The position numbers and the translations under genes are program-made. From assembly GCA_007134775.1 (NCBI GenBank), contig SLKC01000042.1, positions 29,451-93,450 on the forward strand: DNA of 64,000 bases, in the 5' to 3' direction. The notes beneath the pieces were generated by a model, which worked only from the letters and a program-made list of their open reading frames with translations, made no database searches and was not told where the DNA came from. The stretch comes from Ectothiorhodospiraceae bacterium (GTDB lineage Bacteria; Pseudomonadota; Gammaproteobacteria; XJ16; Halofilaceae). Positions 56,778 through 64,000 of this stretch are shown here, piece by piece (position 1 is the stretch's first letter; each line of letters begins with the position of its first letter).

Positions 56778-58034
56778 ATGCCTATGACCTCTCGCGATAT
56801 CACCGTCATCGGCGCCGGCATCGTCGGCATCGCCTGCGCCCGCAGCCTGCAGCGCGATGGCCATCGAGTCCAGGTATTGGACCCGCAGCCCCCCGGACAG
56901 GGCTGCTCCTGGGGCAACGCCGGCGTCTTCGCAACCGACTCCGTGATCCCGCTGGCGACGCCGGCGACGCTGCGCGCCGTACCGCCGATGCTGTTCAGCC
57001 GGGAGGCACCACTGACCTTGCGGTGGAGCTATGTGCCCTGGCTCTTGCCCTGGCTGGCGCGCTTCGTCGCCAATGCCCGCCCCCGCCGAGTCGAGGCCAT
57101 CACGCGCGCCTTGACTGCCCTGTGCGCGGCGGCCGATGACGCGACGGCGCGACTGGTCGCAGGCGGCAGGGCCGGTGAGCTGATCCACCGGACCGGCTGG
57201 CTGACGATCTTTGAGACGGAGCGGGGGCTGGCCGCGGGTCGGGCCGAAGCCGCCGAGCGCAACCGGCGAGGTGTCAACTGCGAGGTGCTGAGCGCCGATG
57301 AGGTCCGTTCGTGGCTGCCCGAAGTCACAGAACGGATCGTCGGGGGGCTGCGCTCGCCCGATTGTGCCATGTGCACGAATCCCGGGGGGTTCGTCGAACG
57401 TCTCGCGGACGCTTTTTGTGCCGCGGGTGGGGATCTCGAAGCAGTTCGTGCCCGGCGACTGCGACCGCGAAGCGACGAGGTGCGCATCGAGACCGATGAT
57501 GGCGTGCGGGCCACGGAGCACGTCGTGATCGCCACGGGCATCGAGGCGAAGGGGCTGGCAGCCGACGTGGGGGATCACTTCCCGCTGGACACGGAGCGCG
57601 GCTACCACCTGATGGCCCCGGAGGCGGGTATCCGCCCCGCACTCCCGGTCATGGCGGGCGAACACAAGTTCGTTACGACGCCGATGGCGCTGGGCTTGCG
57701 CCTGGCGGGGCTGACCGAGCTGGGCGGTACCCGGCTGCCCCCGAATCCGGAGCGATTCCGCAGCATGCTGCGCCATGCGCGCAGGCTCTTCCCCACCCTG
57801 GCTGCTTCGGAGTGGTCCGAGTGGATGGGCTTTCGTTCCACCCTGCCGGACTCACTGCCCGTGATCGGACGCTCACCGCGCCAGCCGAATGTCAGCTATG
57901 CCTTCGGCCATCAGCATCTCGGGCTCACCCTCGCCGGGCTCACTGGTCAGCTGATCGCGGACGAGATCGCGGGGCGCGACCCGGTGGTCGATATGCACCC
58001 GGTCCGGCCGGGGCGGTGGCGCATGAGGGGGTGA
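56778..58034 (+). CDS. FAD-dependent amine/D-amino acid oxidoreductase, DadA family
   Basis: 418 residues from ATG 56778, one base after the puuR stop; an ATG six bases later is an alternative. Rossmann FAD motif DITVIGAGIVGIACARSLQRDGHRV, then SWGNAGVFATDSVIPLA as in DadA-type enzymes, and a C-terminal FAD loop GHQHLGLTLAGLTG. Oxidatively deaminates an amine or D-amino acid, passing electrons to quinone or oxygen. Co-transcribed with the regulator; could act before the BauA step. Confidence 0.9.
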   Translation: MPMTSRDITVIGAGIVGIACARSLQRDGHRVQVLDPQPPGQGCSWGNAGVFATDSVIPLATPATLRAVPPMLFSREAPLTLRWSYVPWLLPWLARFVANARPRRVEAITRALTALCAAADDATARLVAGGRAGELIHRTGWLTIFETERGLAAGRAEAAERNRRGVNCEVLSADEVRSWLPEVTERIVGGLRSPDCAMCTNPGGFVERLADAFCAAGGDLEAVRARRLRPRSDEVRIETDDGVRATEHVVIATGIEAKGLAADVGDHFPLDTERGYHLMAPEAGIRPALPVMAGEHKFVTTPMALGLRLAGLTELGGTRLPPNPERFRSMLRHARRLFPTLAASEWSEWMGFRSTLPDSLPVIGRSPRQPNVSYAFGHQHLGLTLAGLTGQLIADEIAGRDPVVDMHPVRPGRWRMRG

Positions 58035-58223
58035 GTCCACCCGCCCGCGAGCGCACGGTTCGGCGCAAGCCCTCGCCGATGCCGTCGCGGAGAATGAGCG
58101 GGTCGAACGAGAGCGCCAAGGTAGCGACGCGTGAGAGCGCGTTGACGAGCATGAAGCGTCATCCCTCGCTGTCGTGATGTACGCACCACGGGCGCAGACG
58201 TGCGCCCGCACCCGCGGGCTTGT

Positions 58224-58307
58224 TCAGGTGAGCACGGCCAGGAGCAGGCCGAGGACTGCATAGGCCGTGACGTAGGCGAGACCGACTTCAATCTGGACAT
58301 TCTGCAT
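58224..58307 (-). CDS. 27-residue single-pass membrane microprotein
   Basis: ATG 58307 is preceded by GGAGGTCTACACC, one of the best ribosome sites in the window. The product begins MQNVQIEVGLAYVTAYAVL and ends GLLLAVLT: a short polar N-terminus then one hydrophobic helix to the end. Size and form resemble accessory subunits of membrane complexes (CydX, CcoM or KdpF-like), but I cannot match it to a family. It sits alone, oriented leftwards, opposite to the FAD oxidoreductase. Confidence 0.6.
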   Translation of the reverse strand: MQNVQIEVGLAYVTAYAVLGLLLAVLT

Positions 58308-58756
58308 GGTGTAGACCTCCGAACAATGAAACGAAAGAGCGAGCAACGTTGCGTCGACGTGGGTGCGGCCAGGCCTAGGCCACCAGCCTTCCCGTATCCG
58401 CGCGCGCGACGCCGGATGGTGCGACGAGCGCCATCGTCGCGGACCACGGGCAGATCCGGTCGTCGGGTCACGGAGTGGGGGGCGGCTGGCGTGCCGCGGT
58501 CTGGTCATGGCCGTCGGGCCGGGGCGCTGTCAGGCTGGCCCGACCGGGGACACCACGCCGTCGTGCGTGCTTTCTATAGGCGTCGAGCCGAGAAATCAAT
58601 GCCGGCTAGTGAAATCAGCAAACCTTTCATCGATTGACGGTCGTTTGTGGAGAGAATCGCTGTCGATCGGGGCTCGGAGCAAGCAGGATTCTCTGTCTTG
58701 CCGCGATATCGGCTTGCCCCGGATGTCGCCGCAAGTGAGGCCGGCGGATGTCGTGG
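58308..58756. other. 449-base non-coding region
   Basis: No protein-like frame with a ribosome site between the microprotein start and the methyltransferase stop. The right part (58580-58700) is less GC-rich than its surroundings and may hold the microprotein promoter or the 3' end of the methyltransferase transcript. No clear hairpin with U-run or tRNA was seen. Confidence 0.5.
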
Positions 58757-59812
58757 TCACTGCGTCCCCGGCTTCTCCAGCAGGTGGTGCACCACCCACC
58801 ATTCGTCGCCGTTGCGCTGGGCGAAGAGCTCGGCGACGGCGAGAAAGAACAGCCGCCAGCGCCCGTGCCAGCGCGCGGCGTCGGCACCGTAGACGCCCTC
58901 GAAAACCGGGCGGAGTGCACGCTCGTGGCGATCGAGATTGGCCAGCCAGGCGTTTGCGGTTGCGGCATAGTGGCCCCCATGCCAGCGCCACTGGCGACGA
59001 TGGCGCAGTCGATCCTGGAACTGCAGCATCAGGCCATCGCTCGGCATCATGCCGCCGGTGAAGAAGTGTCGCGCCATCCAGTCGCCGGCATCGTCTTTGG
59101 CGAATGGGTAGGGGCATTCGCGATGACAGAAGGTGTGTACCAGTAGTCGACCTTCGGGGCGCAGCCAGTCGGCGATCCGGCCGAGCAGCCGCCGCCAGTT
59201 GCACAGGTGCTCGAACATCTCCACGGAGACCACACGATCGTAGCGCTGTTCGGTTGTGAAGTCGTTGATGTCGGCGGTGACGACCGTGATGTTGTCCAGA
59301 CCGCGCTCGGCGGCCCGCGCCTCGATCAGCGCGCCCTGTGCACGGGCGTTCGACAGCGCGGTGATCCGGCTCGCGGGAAAACGCGCCGCCATCCACAGCG
59401 TCAGTGCGCCCCAGCCGCAGCCCAGCTCAAGAATATCCTGGCCGTCGGCCAGACCGGCATGTGCGGCGGTTTGTTCGAGTGCCGCGGCTTCTGCGGCGGC
59501 GAGGTCGCGGTCCCCGGTCGGCCAGAGGCAGGCGCTGTACTTCAGGTGTGGTCCCAGAACGTAGCGGAAGAATGCAGCGGGGAGCTCGTAGTGCTGTTCA
59601 TTGGCCCGCTCGGGGACGGGTGCGATCGGCCCGGCATCCATACCGGCGATGAAGGCATCCCGGCGCGCGAGCCGCTGCTCGCAGTCGCCCCGTGTCTCCT
59701 GACGGCTGCGCTCGGCACAGAGGCGGCGGATGGCTACGCGCAGTAGGGGGTCGGGGACCAAGCCGCGCTCAGCCCAGTCGATCCCGGTCTGGAACAGCGA
59801 GGCGGGTATCAC
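58757..59812 (-). CDS. SAM-dependent methyltransferase resembling plant coclaurine N-methyltransferases (CFA-synthase superfamily)
   Basis: About 351 residues from a GTG at 59812. SAM motif LELGCGWGALTLW. The rest matches plant (S)-coclaurine N-methyltransferases better than bacterial Cfa: SVEMFEHLCNW, HTFCHRECPYPF, WMARHFFTGGMMPS, and a C-terminal FFLAVAELFAQRNGDEW. Enzymes of this group methylate amines or unsaturated lipids; the bacterial substrate is unknown. It is immediately downstream of a true cyclopropane synthase, so a lipid substrate is a reasonable guess. Confidence 0.85.
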   Translation of the reverse strand: MIPASLFQTGIDWAERGLVPDPLLRVAIRRLCAERSRQETRGDCEQRLARRDAFIAGMDAGPIAPVPERANEQHYELPAAFFRYVLGPHLKYSACLWPTGDRDLAAAEAAALEQTAAHAGLADGQDILELGCGWGALTLWMAARFPASRITALSNARAQGALIEARAAERGLDNITVVTADINDFTTEQRYDRVVSVEMFEHLCNWRRLLGRIADWLRPEGRLLVHTFCHRECPYPFAKDDAGDWMARHFFTGGMMPSDGLMLQFQDRLRHRRQWRWHGGHYAATANAWLANLDRHERALRPVFEGVYGADAARWHGRWRLFFLAVAELFAQRNGDEWWVVHHLLEKPGTQ

Positions 59813-59905
59813 CGCTTGGCCCCCCTGCTGTCGGTATACCGGGGAGCGGCCAGCAGCCAGGCACTCATCGCCGCAACGCCGCAGTCTTCGAAGGTAAGGT
59901 GAAGA

Positions 59906-61195
59906 TCACGGCACCGCCTGCCCCAGTTCGGGCCGGACCGGCGGGCTGCGATCGCCCGGGCGGGCCAGCACCATCTGGACGGTGCCGATGTGGCGCTCGG
60001 CGAAGCCGGCTTCACAATACTGCAGATAGAAGTCCCAGAGGCGGAGGAAGCGTTCCGGGTAGCCCAGCGCGAGGATGTCGCCAGTGCGCTGGGCAAATCG
60101 GGCACGCCAGTGGCGCAGGGTCTGCGCATAGTCGCCGGTCAGGTCCTCGAGGTGCGTCACGCGCAGATCGCTGTTGCGACCGACCGCGCGCGCCAGGGCC
60201 ATCGGCGCGGGACATAGGCCGCCGGGGAAGACGTAGCGCTGGATGAAGTCGACCGAACGCCGGTAGGTCTCGTAGTAGGTGTCGCTTGTGGTGATGACCT
60301 GCAGCAGCATCCGGCCGTCGTGCACCAGGCGGTCGCCGCAGGTGCGGAAGAAGGTGCCGAGATGCTCGTGGCCGACCGCCTCGATCATCTCGATCGAGAC
60401 GATGCGGTCGTAGCGCCCTGAGAGTTCGCGATAGTCGCGCTGCTGGATCTCGATGCGGTCGCTCAGTCCGGCGTCGGCTACCCGTCTCCGTGCCAATGCG
60501 CACTGCTCGGCCGAGATCGTCGTGGCGGTCACGCGACAGCCGTAGTGGCGTGCGGCGTGGAGTGCGAAACTGCCCCAGCCGCAGCCGATCTCGAGGACGT
60601 GGTGGTCGGGGCCGAGCGCGAGTTTGCGGCAGATGCGGTCGAGTTTGGCCGTCTGCGCCTGCTCCAGCGTCGCCGCCGGCGGATCGAATACGGCCGCCGA
60701 ATAGGTCAGCGAATGGTCGAGGAAGGAACGGAAGAAGGCGTTGCCGAGGTCGTAGTGCTCACGGACGTTGCGGCGGCTGCCACGCAACGAGTTGGGGCGC
60801 AGGCGCTGGCCGGCGCGAAGCAGCGCGAGGGCGACGCGCACGGGGCCGCGCTCAAGCTCGTAACCGCTGGGCATGCCCCGCAGGAAGAGGCGGAACAGCC
60901 CGCTGAGATCATCGCAGTCCCAGTCGCCATCGATGTAGGCCGCACCCGCTGCCAGGCTGCCGCCCAGGGCCAGGCGGCGGTAGAAGCGCGTGCGCGTGAC
61001 TTCGATCCGGAGGGTCTCATCGCCGCTGCCGAGCTCGATCTCCCCCAGCGCGTCGCGGATGACGAGGCGTCCGCTGCGGAGCGCGCCGAGGCGGTGCAGG
61101 ATCAGCTGGCGTAGCCAGCGCTCCAGCCGGGTCGGCTGTTCCCGTGGTGGTCGTCCCACCGCCGCGACTCGCGGCTTGTCCATTACTGACGCCAT
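59906..61195 (-). CDS. cfa: Cyclopropane-fatty-acyl-phospholipid synthase
   Basis: 429 residues from ATG 61195 (GAGG six bases upstream). Converts cis double bonds of membrane phospholipid acyl chains to cyclopropane rings with SAM. Motifs: GAAYIDGDWDCDDLSGLF, REHYDLGNAFF, LTYSAAVFD, LEIGCGWGSFALHAA, TTISAEQ, SIEMIEAVGHEHLGTFF, QRYVFPGGLCP and FLRLWDFYLQYCEAGF. Active-site segments look intact. Supports membrane hardening under salt, acid or stationary-phase stress. Confidence 0.94.
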   Translation of the reverse strand: MASVMDKPRVAAVGRPPREQPTRLERWLRQLILHRLGALRSGRLVIRDALGEIELGSGDETLRIEVTRTRFYRRLALGGSLAAGAAYIDGDWDCDDLSGLFRLFLRGMPSGYELERGPVRVALALLRAGQRLRPNSLRGSRRNVREHYDLGNAFFRSFLDHSLTYSAAVFDPPAATLEQAQTAKLDRICRKLALGPDHHVLEIGCGWGSFALHAARHYGCRVTATTISAEQCALARRRVADAGLSDRIEIQQRDYRELSGRYDRIVSIEMIEAVGHEHLGTFFRTCGDRLVHDGRMLLQVITTSDTYYETYRRSVDFIQRYVFPGGLCPAPMALARAVGRNSDLRVTHLEDLTGDYAQTLRHWRARFAQRTGDILALGYPERFLRLWDFYLQYCEAGFAERHIGTVQMVLARPGDRSPPVRPELGQAVP

Positions 61196-61294
61196 CGTTG
61201 GCCTCGTCGCGAATATCCCTAACCGCTTCGCCGCCGGGTCGGATCCGGATTCCCGCCTGCGGGGGACCGAGTCTTGGCGGCGACGCCCGTCGCT

Positions 61295-62254
61295 TTAGCC
61301 GGTCCCCGGGTGGCCGAACATCTCGCGACCGATGTCGCGTGACAGCGTGTTGAGCTGGCGCTGCACGCGGTCGAGATATTCGTGGAGGCCGTCGCGGATG
61401 ACCTGCTCGATATCGGCATCATCCACGAGGCGCCGCAGATCGTCCAGCGCCCCGGTCACGCCGGTGGCCCCGGGGATGGCGTAGAACGAGCGCAGCTCCG
61501 TGACACGCTCACTGATCTCGGCGACACAGGCGAGCACGGAGCGCGGGAAGGCGCGATGGAACAGCAGGAAGCCGGCGACATCGCTGGCGGTCAGGCCGCT
61601 CGGATGCACACGGCGGAAGGCGTGATAGCCCGAGGCCGAGCGCAGCAGTGCGTTCCAGCGGCTCGCGTCGACCGGCGTGCCGACCTGGTCGACGGAGGGC
61701 AGCAGCAGGTGGTATTTCGCATCGAGCAGCCGGGTCGTCTGGTCGGCGCGCTCGATCTGGCGGCCGATCTGATAGAAGCACCAGCCCTCGTCACGGTAGA
61801 ACGTGCCCTCGGTGATGCCGGTGTGCGTCTGGCATCCCTCCTTAATGAACTGGCAGAAGCGCGCGAGCCGTGGCTCGGTGATCTCTTGGGGGCCGAGCGC
61901 CTGGAGGCGGTTGTAGAAAATGTTGATCTGGGTCCACATCTCCGTGGAGATCAGTGGGCGCATGGCGCGGGCGTTCTCGCGTGCCATGCGCAATGCCGAG
62001 AGGATCGAAGTGGGATTGCGCCTGTCGAGCGTATAGAAGTGGATGACGTTCTCTGCACTTGAACTGGCGTGCTCGCGGAAGAATCGCGGCTCGTCACTGT
62101 AGATGGCGAGCACGGACTGCCAGTTCTGGCCGCCGCGGCTGTCGCGGGAGAAGGTCTCGTTGACATCGAGGATGCGGGCGACGGCCTCGGCACGCTCGAT
62201 GTAACGTGCGATCCAGAACAGGTCCTCGGCATAGCGCGAAAGTAGAATGCTCAT
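61295..62254 (-). CDS. Alpha-E domain protein (DUF403)
   Basis: 319 residues, whole length one alpha-E domain: LLSRYAEDLFWIARYIERAEAVARILDVN at the N-terminus, CQFIKEGCQTHTGITEGTFYRDEGWCFYQIGRQIERADQTTRLLDAKYH in the middle. A helical protein of unknown activity found fused to or beside permuted ATP-grasp ligases. GGGAG precedes ATG 62254; 29 bases separate it from the ATP-grasp gene. Confidence 0.93.
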   Translation of the reverse strand: MSILLSRYAEDLFWIARYIERAEAVARILDVNETFSRDSRGGQNWQSVLAIYSDEPRFFREHASSSAENVIHFYTLDRRNPTSILSALRMARENARAMRPLISTEMWTQINIFYNRLQALGPQEITEPRLARFCQFIKEGCQTHTGITEGTFYRDEGWCFYQIGRQIERADQTTRLLDAKYHLLLPSVDQVGTPVDASRWNALLRSASGYHAFRRVHPSGLTASDVAGFLLFHRAFPRSVLACVAEISERVTELRSFYAIPGATGVTGALDDLRRLVDDADIEQVIRDGLHEYLDRVQRQLNTLSRDIGREMFGHPGTG

Positions 62255-62283
62255 GCGGCTCCCTTGTCGGCCAGGGCGTTGGT

Positions 62284-63750
62284 TCAGTCCTCCAGTACCC
62301 AGGTATCCTTCGACCCGCCGCCCTGCGAGGAATTGACGATCAGCGAGCCGCGCTTGAGCGCGACCCGGCTCAGGCCACCGGGGAGGACCCAGGTGTCGCG
62401 ACCGGTGACGGCGAAGGTGCGCAGATCAACATGGCGCGGCTCGATCCCGGTATCGACGAGGGTCGGGCAGACCGAGAGATCGAGCGTCGGTTGGGCGATC
62501 CAGTTGTGTGGTCGATCGAGGATCTGCTGGCGGCACTGGGCGAGCTCTTCCGCAGTCGCGTGCGGGCCCACGGTGATACCGTAGCCGCCGGCCTCGCCGA
62601 CTGGTTTGACCACGAGCTCCTCCAGGTGGTCGAGCGTGTACTGCAGACCCTCGCGTTCACGGCAGAGGTGGGTCTCGACATTGGGCAGGATCGGTTCCTC
62701 ATCGAGGAAGTAGCGGATGATCCGCGGCATGTAGGCATACACCGCCTTGTCGTCGGCGACCCCCGTGCCGATCGCATTGGCCAGCGAGACGTTGCCCCGA
62801 CGATAGGCCTGCATCAGCCCCGGCACGCCGAGCAGGCTCTGCGGGTTGAACGCGCGCGGATCGAGGAAATCATCATTGATCCGGCGGTAGATGACATGCA
62901 CCGGTTCCAGGCCCCGGATCGTCTTCATATAGACCCGGTCGTTGTCGACCAGGAGATCGCGCCCCTCGACCAACGCCACACCCATCTCGCGCGCCAGGAA
63001 GATGTGCTCGAAGTAGGCAGAATTGTAGGTGCCTGGCGAGAGCAGCACGGTGGTCGGCTCGCTCACGCCAGCGGGTGCGGTCTCTTCCAATGCGGCTCGC
63101 AGGCGCGCGCCATAGTCGGAGACGGAACGCACGGGCAGTCCGTCCATCAGATCGGGGAAGGTGCGCAGCATCAGGTGGCGGTTCTCTACCAGATAGGAGA
63201 CGCCGGAGGGGCAGCGACCGTTGTCCTCAAGCACCAGAAAGCGCCCATCCTGGTCGCGGACCAGATCGGAGCCGTCGATGTGGACGTAGGTACCGTGGGG
63301 CACATCGAGTCCGTCCATCTCGGGCCGGTAGTTGTCGTTGCTGAAGATGATGTCGCCCGGGACGACGCCGTCGTTGATGATATGGCGCTCGTGGTAGACG
63401 TCGTGGAGGAAGAGGTTGATCGCGTGCACGCGCTGGCGCACACCCGCCTCGATGTGCGCCCACTCGTCGGCGGCGAGTACGCGGGGGATGACATCGAAGG
63501 GCAGGATACGGTCGATGGCGTCCTTCTGGGTGTAGACGGTGAAGGTGATGCCGAAGTTGTACAGCTCCAGCTCGGCATCATGGGCGCGCTCACGCAGGCT
63601 GGTCAGCGACATCGCATCGAGCCGGTCGCGTAGTACCCGCGTGTGCGCACACTCGATGGCGCCGCGGCCGAACATCTCGCAGAAATGGTCGCCGTGGTCG
63701 TAATCGCGCAACAGGCCCGCGTCCGCGGTGGTGTCGTCGCTCGCGCTCAT
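62284..63750 (-). CDS. Circularly permuted ATP-grasp protein (DUF404/DUF407 type 2)
   Basis: 488 residues. Family motifs: GITFTVY, DVIPRVL, HAINLFLHDVYHE, GTYVHIDGSDLVRD, LEDNGRCPSGVSYLVENR, GTGVADDKAVYAYMPRIIRYFL, ELVVKPVGEAGGYG and KRGSLIVNSSQGGGSKDTWVL. Predicted to form an amide or peptide bond using ATP; its alpha-E neighbour is the usual partner. Start overlaps the upstream gene stop (ATGA). Often accompanied by transglutaminase-like or Anbu proteasome-like proteins, in a proposed peptide-synthesis or tagging system. Confidence 0.94.
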   Translation of the reverse strand: MSASDDTTADAGLLRDYDHGDHFCEMFGRGAIECAHTRVLRDRLDAMSLTSLRERAHDAELELYNFGITFTVYTQKDAIDRILPFDVIPRVLAADEWAHIEAGVRQRVHAINLFLHDVYHERHIINDGVVPGDIIFSNDNYRPEMDGLDVPHGTYVHIDGSDLVRDQDGRFLVLEDNGRCPSGVSYLVENRHLMLRTFPDLMDGLPVRSVSDYGARLRAALEETAPAGVSEPTTVLLSPGTYNSAYFEHIFLAREMGVALVEGRDLLVDNDRVYMKTIRGLEPVHVIYRRINDDFLDPRAFNPQSLLGVPGLMQAYRRGNVSLANAIGTGVADDKAVYAYMPRIIRYFLDEEPILPNVETHLCREREGLQYTLDHLEELVVKPVGEAGGYGITVGPHATAEELAQCRQQILDRPHNWIAQPTLDLSVCPTLVDTGIEPRHVDLRTFAVTGRDTWVLPGGLSRVALKRGSLIVNSSQGGGSKDTWVLED

Positions 63751-64000
63751 GCCCTCGCTTCTCCCGGTTGTCGTTGGTCTTCGCGTGCCGCCATGATGAG
63801 ATCATGGACGAAGTGGAGCTTGCGTCGGACCGGCGGGATGAAGATCTCGGGTACGACGTCGAGCAGGCCCATCTCGCGGTTGATTTCGTTGAGCATCAGG
63901 CCGAGGTCGCCGTAAGCCTGCAGCATCGCATCGAGATCCGGCGAGCGCGGCGCGATCTGGGTCAGGCCCCAGTGGTGCGCGGTGTCCATGACCGCGATCA
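63747..64000 (-). CDS. C-terminal part of an unidentified protein coupled to the ATP-grasp gene
   Basis: The frame is open to the window edge, so the start may lie outside; an ATG at 63989 gives 80 residues. Visible sequence is helical: HHWGLTQIAPRSPDLDAML, then LNEINREMGLLDVVPEIF and a basic RRKLHFVHDLIMAAR, ending in a polar tail. It does not resemble the transglutaminase or Anbu proteins usually seen beside alpha-E/ATP-grasp pairs, and I do not recognise it. Four-base overlap with the ATP-grasp gene implies coupled translation and a shared task. Confidence 0.6.
   Translation of the reverse strand, partial: IAVMDTAHHWGLTQIAPRSPDLDAMLQAYGDLGLMLNEINREMGLLDVVPEIFIPPVRRKLHFVHDLIMAAREDQRQPGEARA

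Noticed and set aside
58400-58756. Further small genes or an RNA gene right of the microprotein
   Set aside because: Open frames there lack ribosome sites and protein-like composition, and no tRNA or clear structured RNA was visible by eye.

Overview
This window is about 64 kb of high-GC bacterial chromosome and reads as ordinary, densely coding DNA. I see no insertion sequence, prophage, CRISPR array or plasmid-type gene. Gene content and order (dapC-dapD-arsC-like, pcnB-folK-panB-panC-pgi, RimB-RimK, DusA, YadG/YadH, CysG fusion, HslR) point to a gammaproteobacterium. A lone betaine-binding protein and many acidic proteins suggest a halophilic or alkaliphilic heterotroph such as an Ectothiorhodospiraceae/Chromatiales relative. 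That placement is inference from content, not from a marker phylogeny.

Layout. 1-1.7 kb: the N-terminal part of a lipoprotein with bacterial Ig-like domains, followed by a 0.5 kb hairpin-rich gap. 2.2-5.5 kb: serA-serC-DUF1015 (serine synthesis). 5.7-7.7 kb: a betaine-binding protein coupled to sufE, divergent from a PduO-type cobalamin adenosyltransferase. 7.8-13.4 kb: YadG/YadH exporter, a methyltransferase, dusA and an Atm1-type exporter. 13.5-15.8 kb: a Mn/Zn-type ABC ATPase and permease behind a perfect palindrome, then a CBS-domain protein. 15.9-19.5 kb: moaA divergent from cysG, and a convergent excisionase-HTH/PBP-like regulator. 19.6-22.1 kb: RimB-RimK-AstE/AspA-like metalloenzyme (ribosomal S6 tail modification or a related pathway). 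22.2-30.3 kb: a complete beta-oxidation operon (FadE with a histone-like tail, a FadB-like bifunctional enzyme, thiolase, FadD). 30.3-33.1 kb: a rhomboid protease converging on a membrane/TPR protein. 33.2-35.6 kb: dapC-dapD-ArsC-like. tRNA-Ser(CGA) and its terminator lie at 35.7 kb. 35.9-42.8 kb: PP2C-hslR, then glnB-pcnB-folK-panB-panC-pgi with repeated start/stop overlaps.

The most distinctive part is 42.8-58.3 kb, a catabolic island. It holds an Lrp-type regulator, a GhrA-like dehydrogenase, a polyamine-type ABC importer with two paralogous binding proteins, a UspA protein and an SDR dehydrogenase. It continues with a drug/metabolite-type permease lacking a normal start codon, an MmsA/BauC-type aldehyde dehydrogenase, a BauA-type aminotransferase, a PuuR-like regulator with an AT-rich operator candidate, and a DadA-type FAD oxidoreductase. 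Together they look like uptake of a polyamine-like or amino compound, deamination, and oxidation through a semialdehyde to an acyl-CoA. The substrate is unknown.

58.2-64 kb: a 27-residue membrane microprotein, a bacterial homologue of plant coclaurine N-methyltransferases, a cyclopropane fatty acid synthase, and an alpha-E / circularly permuted ATP-grasp pair coupled to an unidentified gene that runs off the window.

All calls come from reading the sequence. No database search was run.
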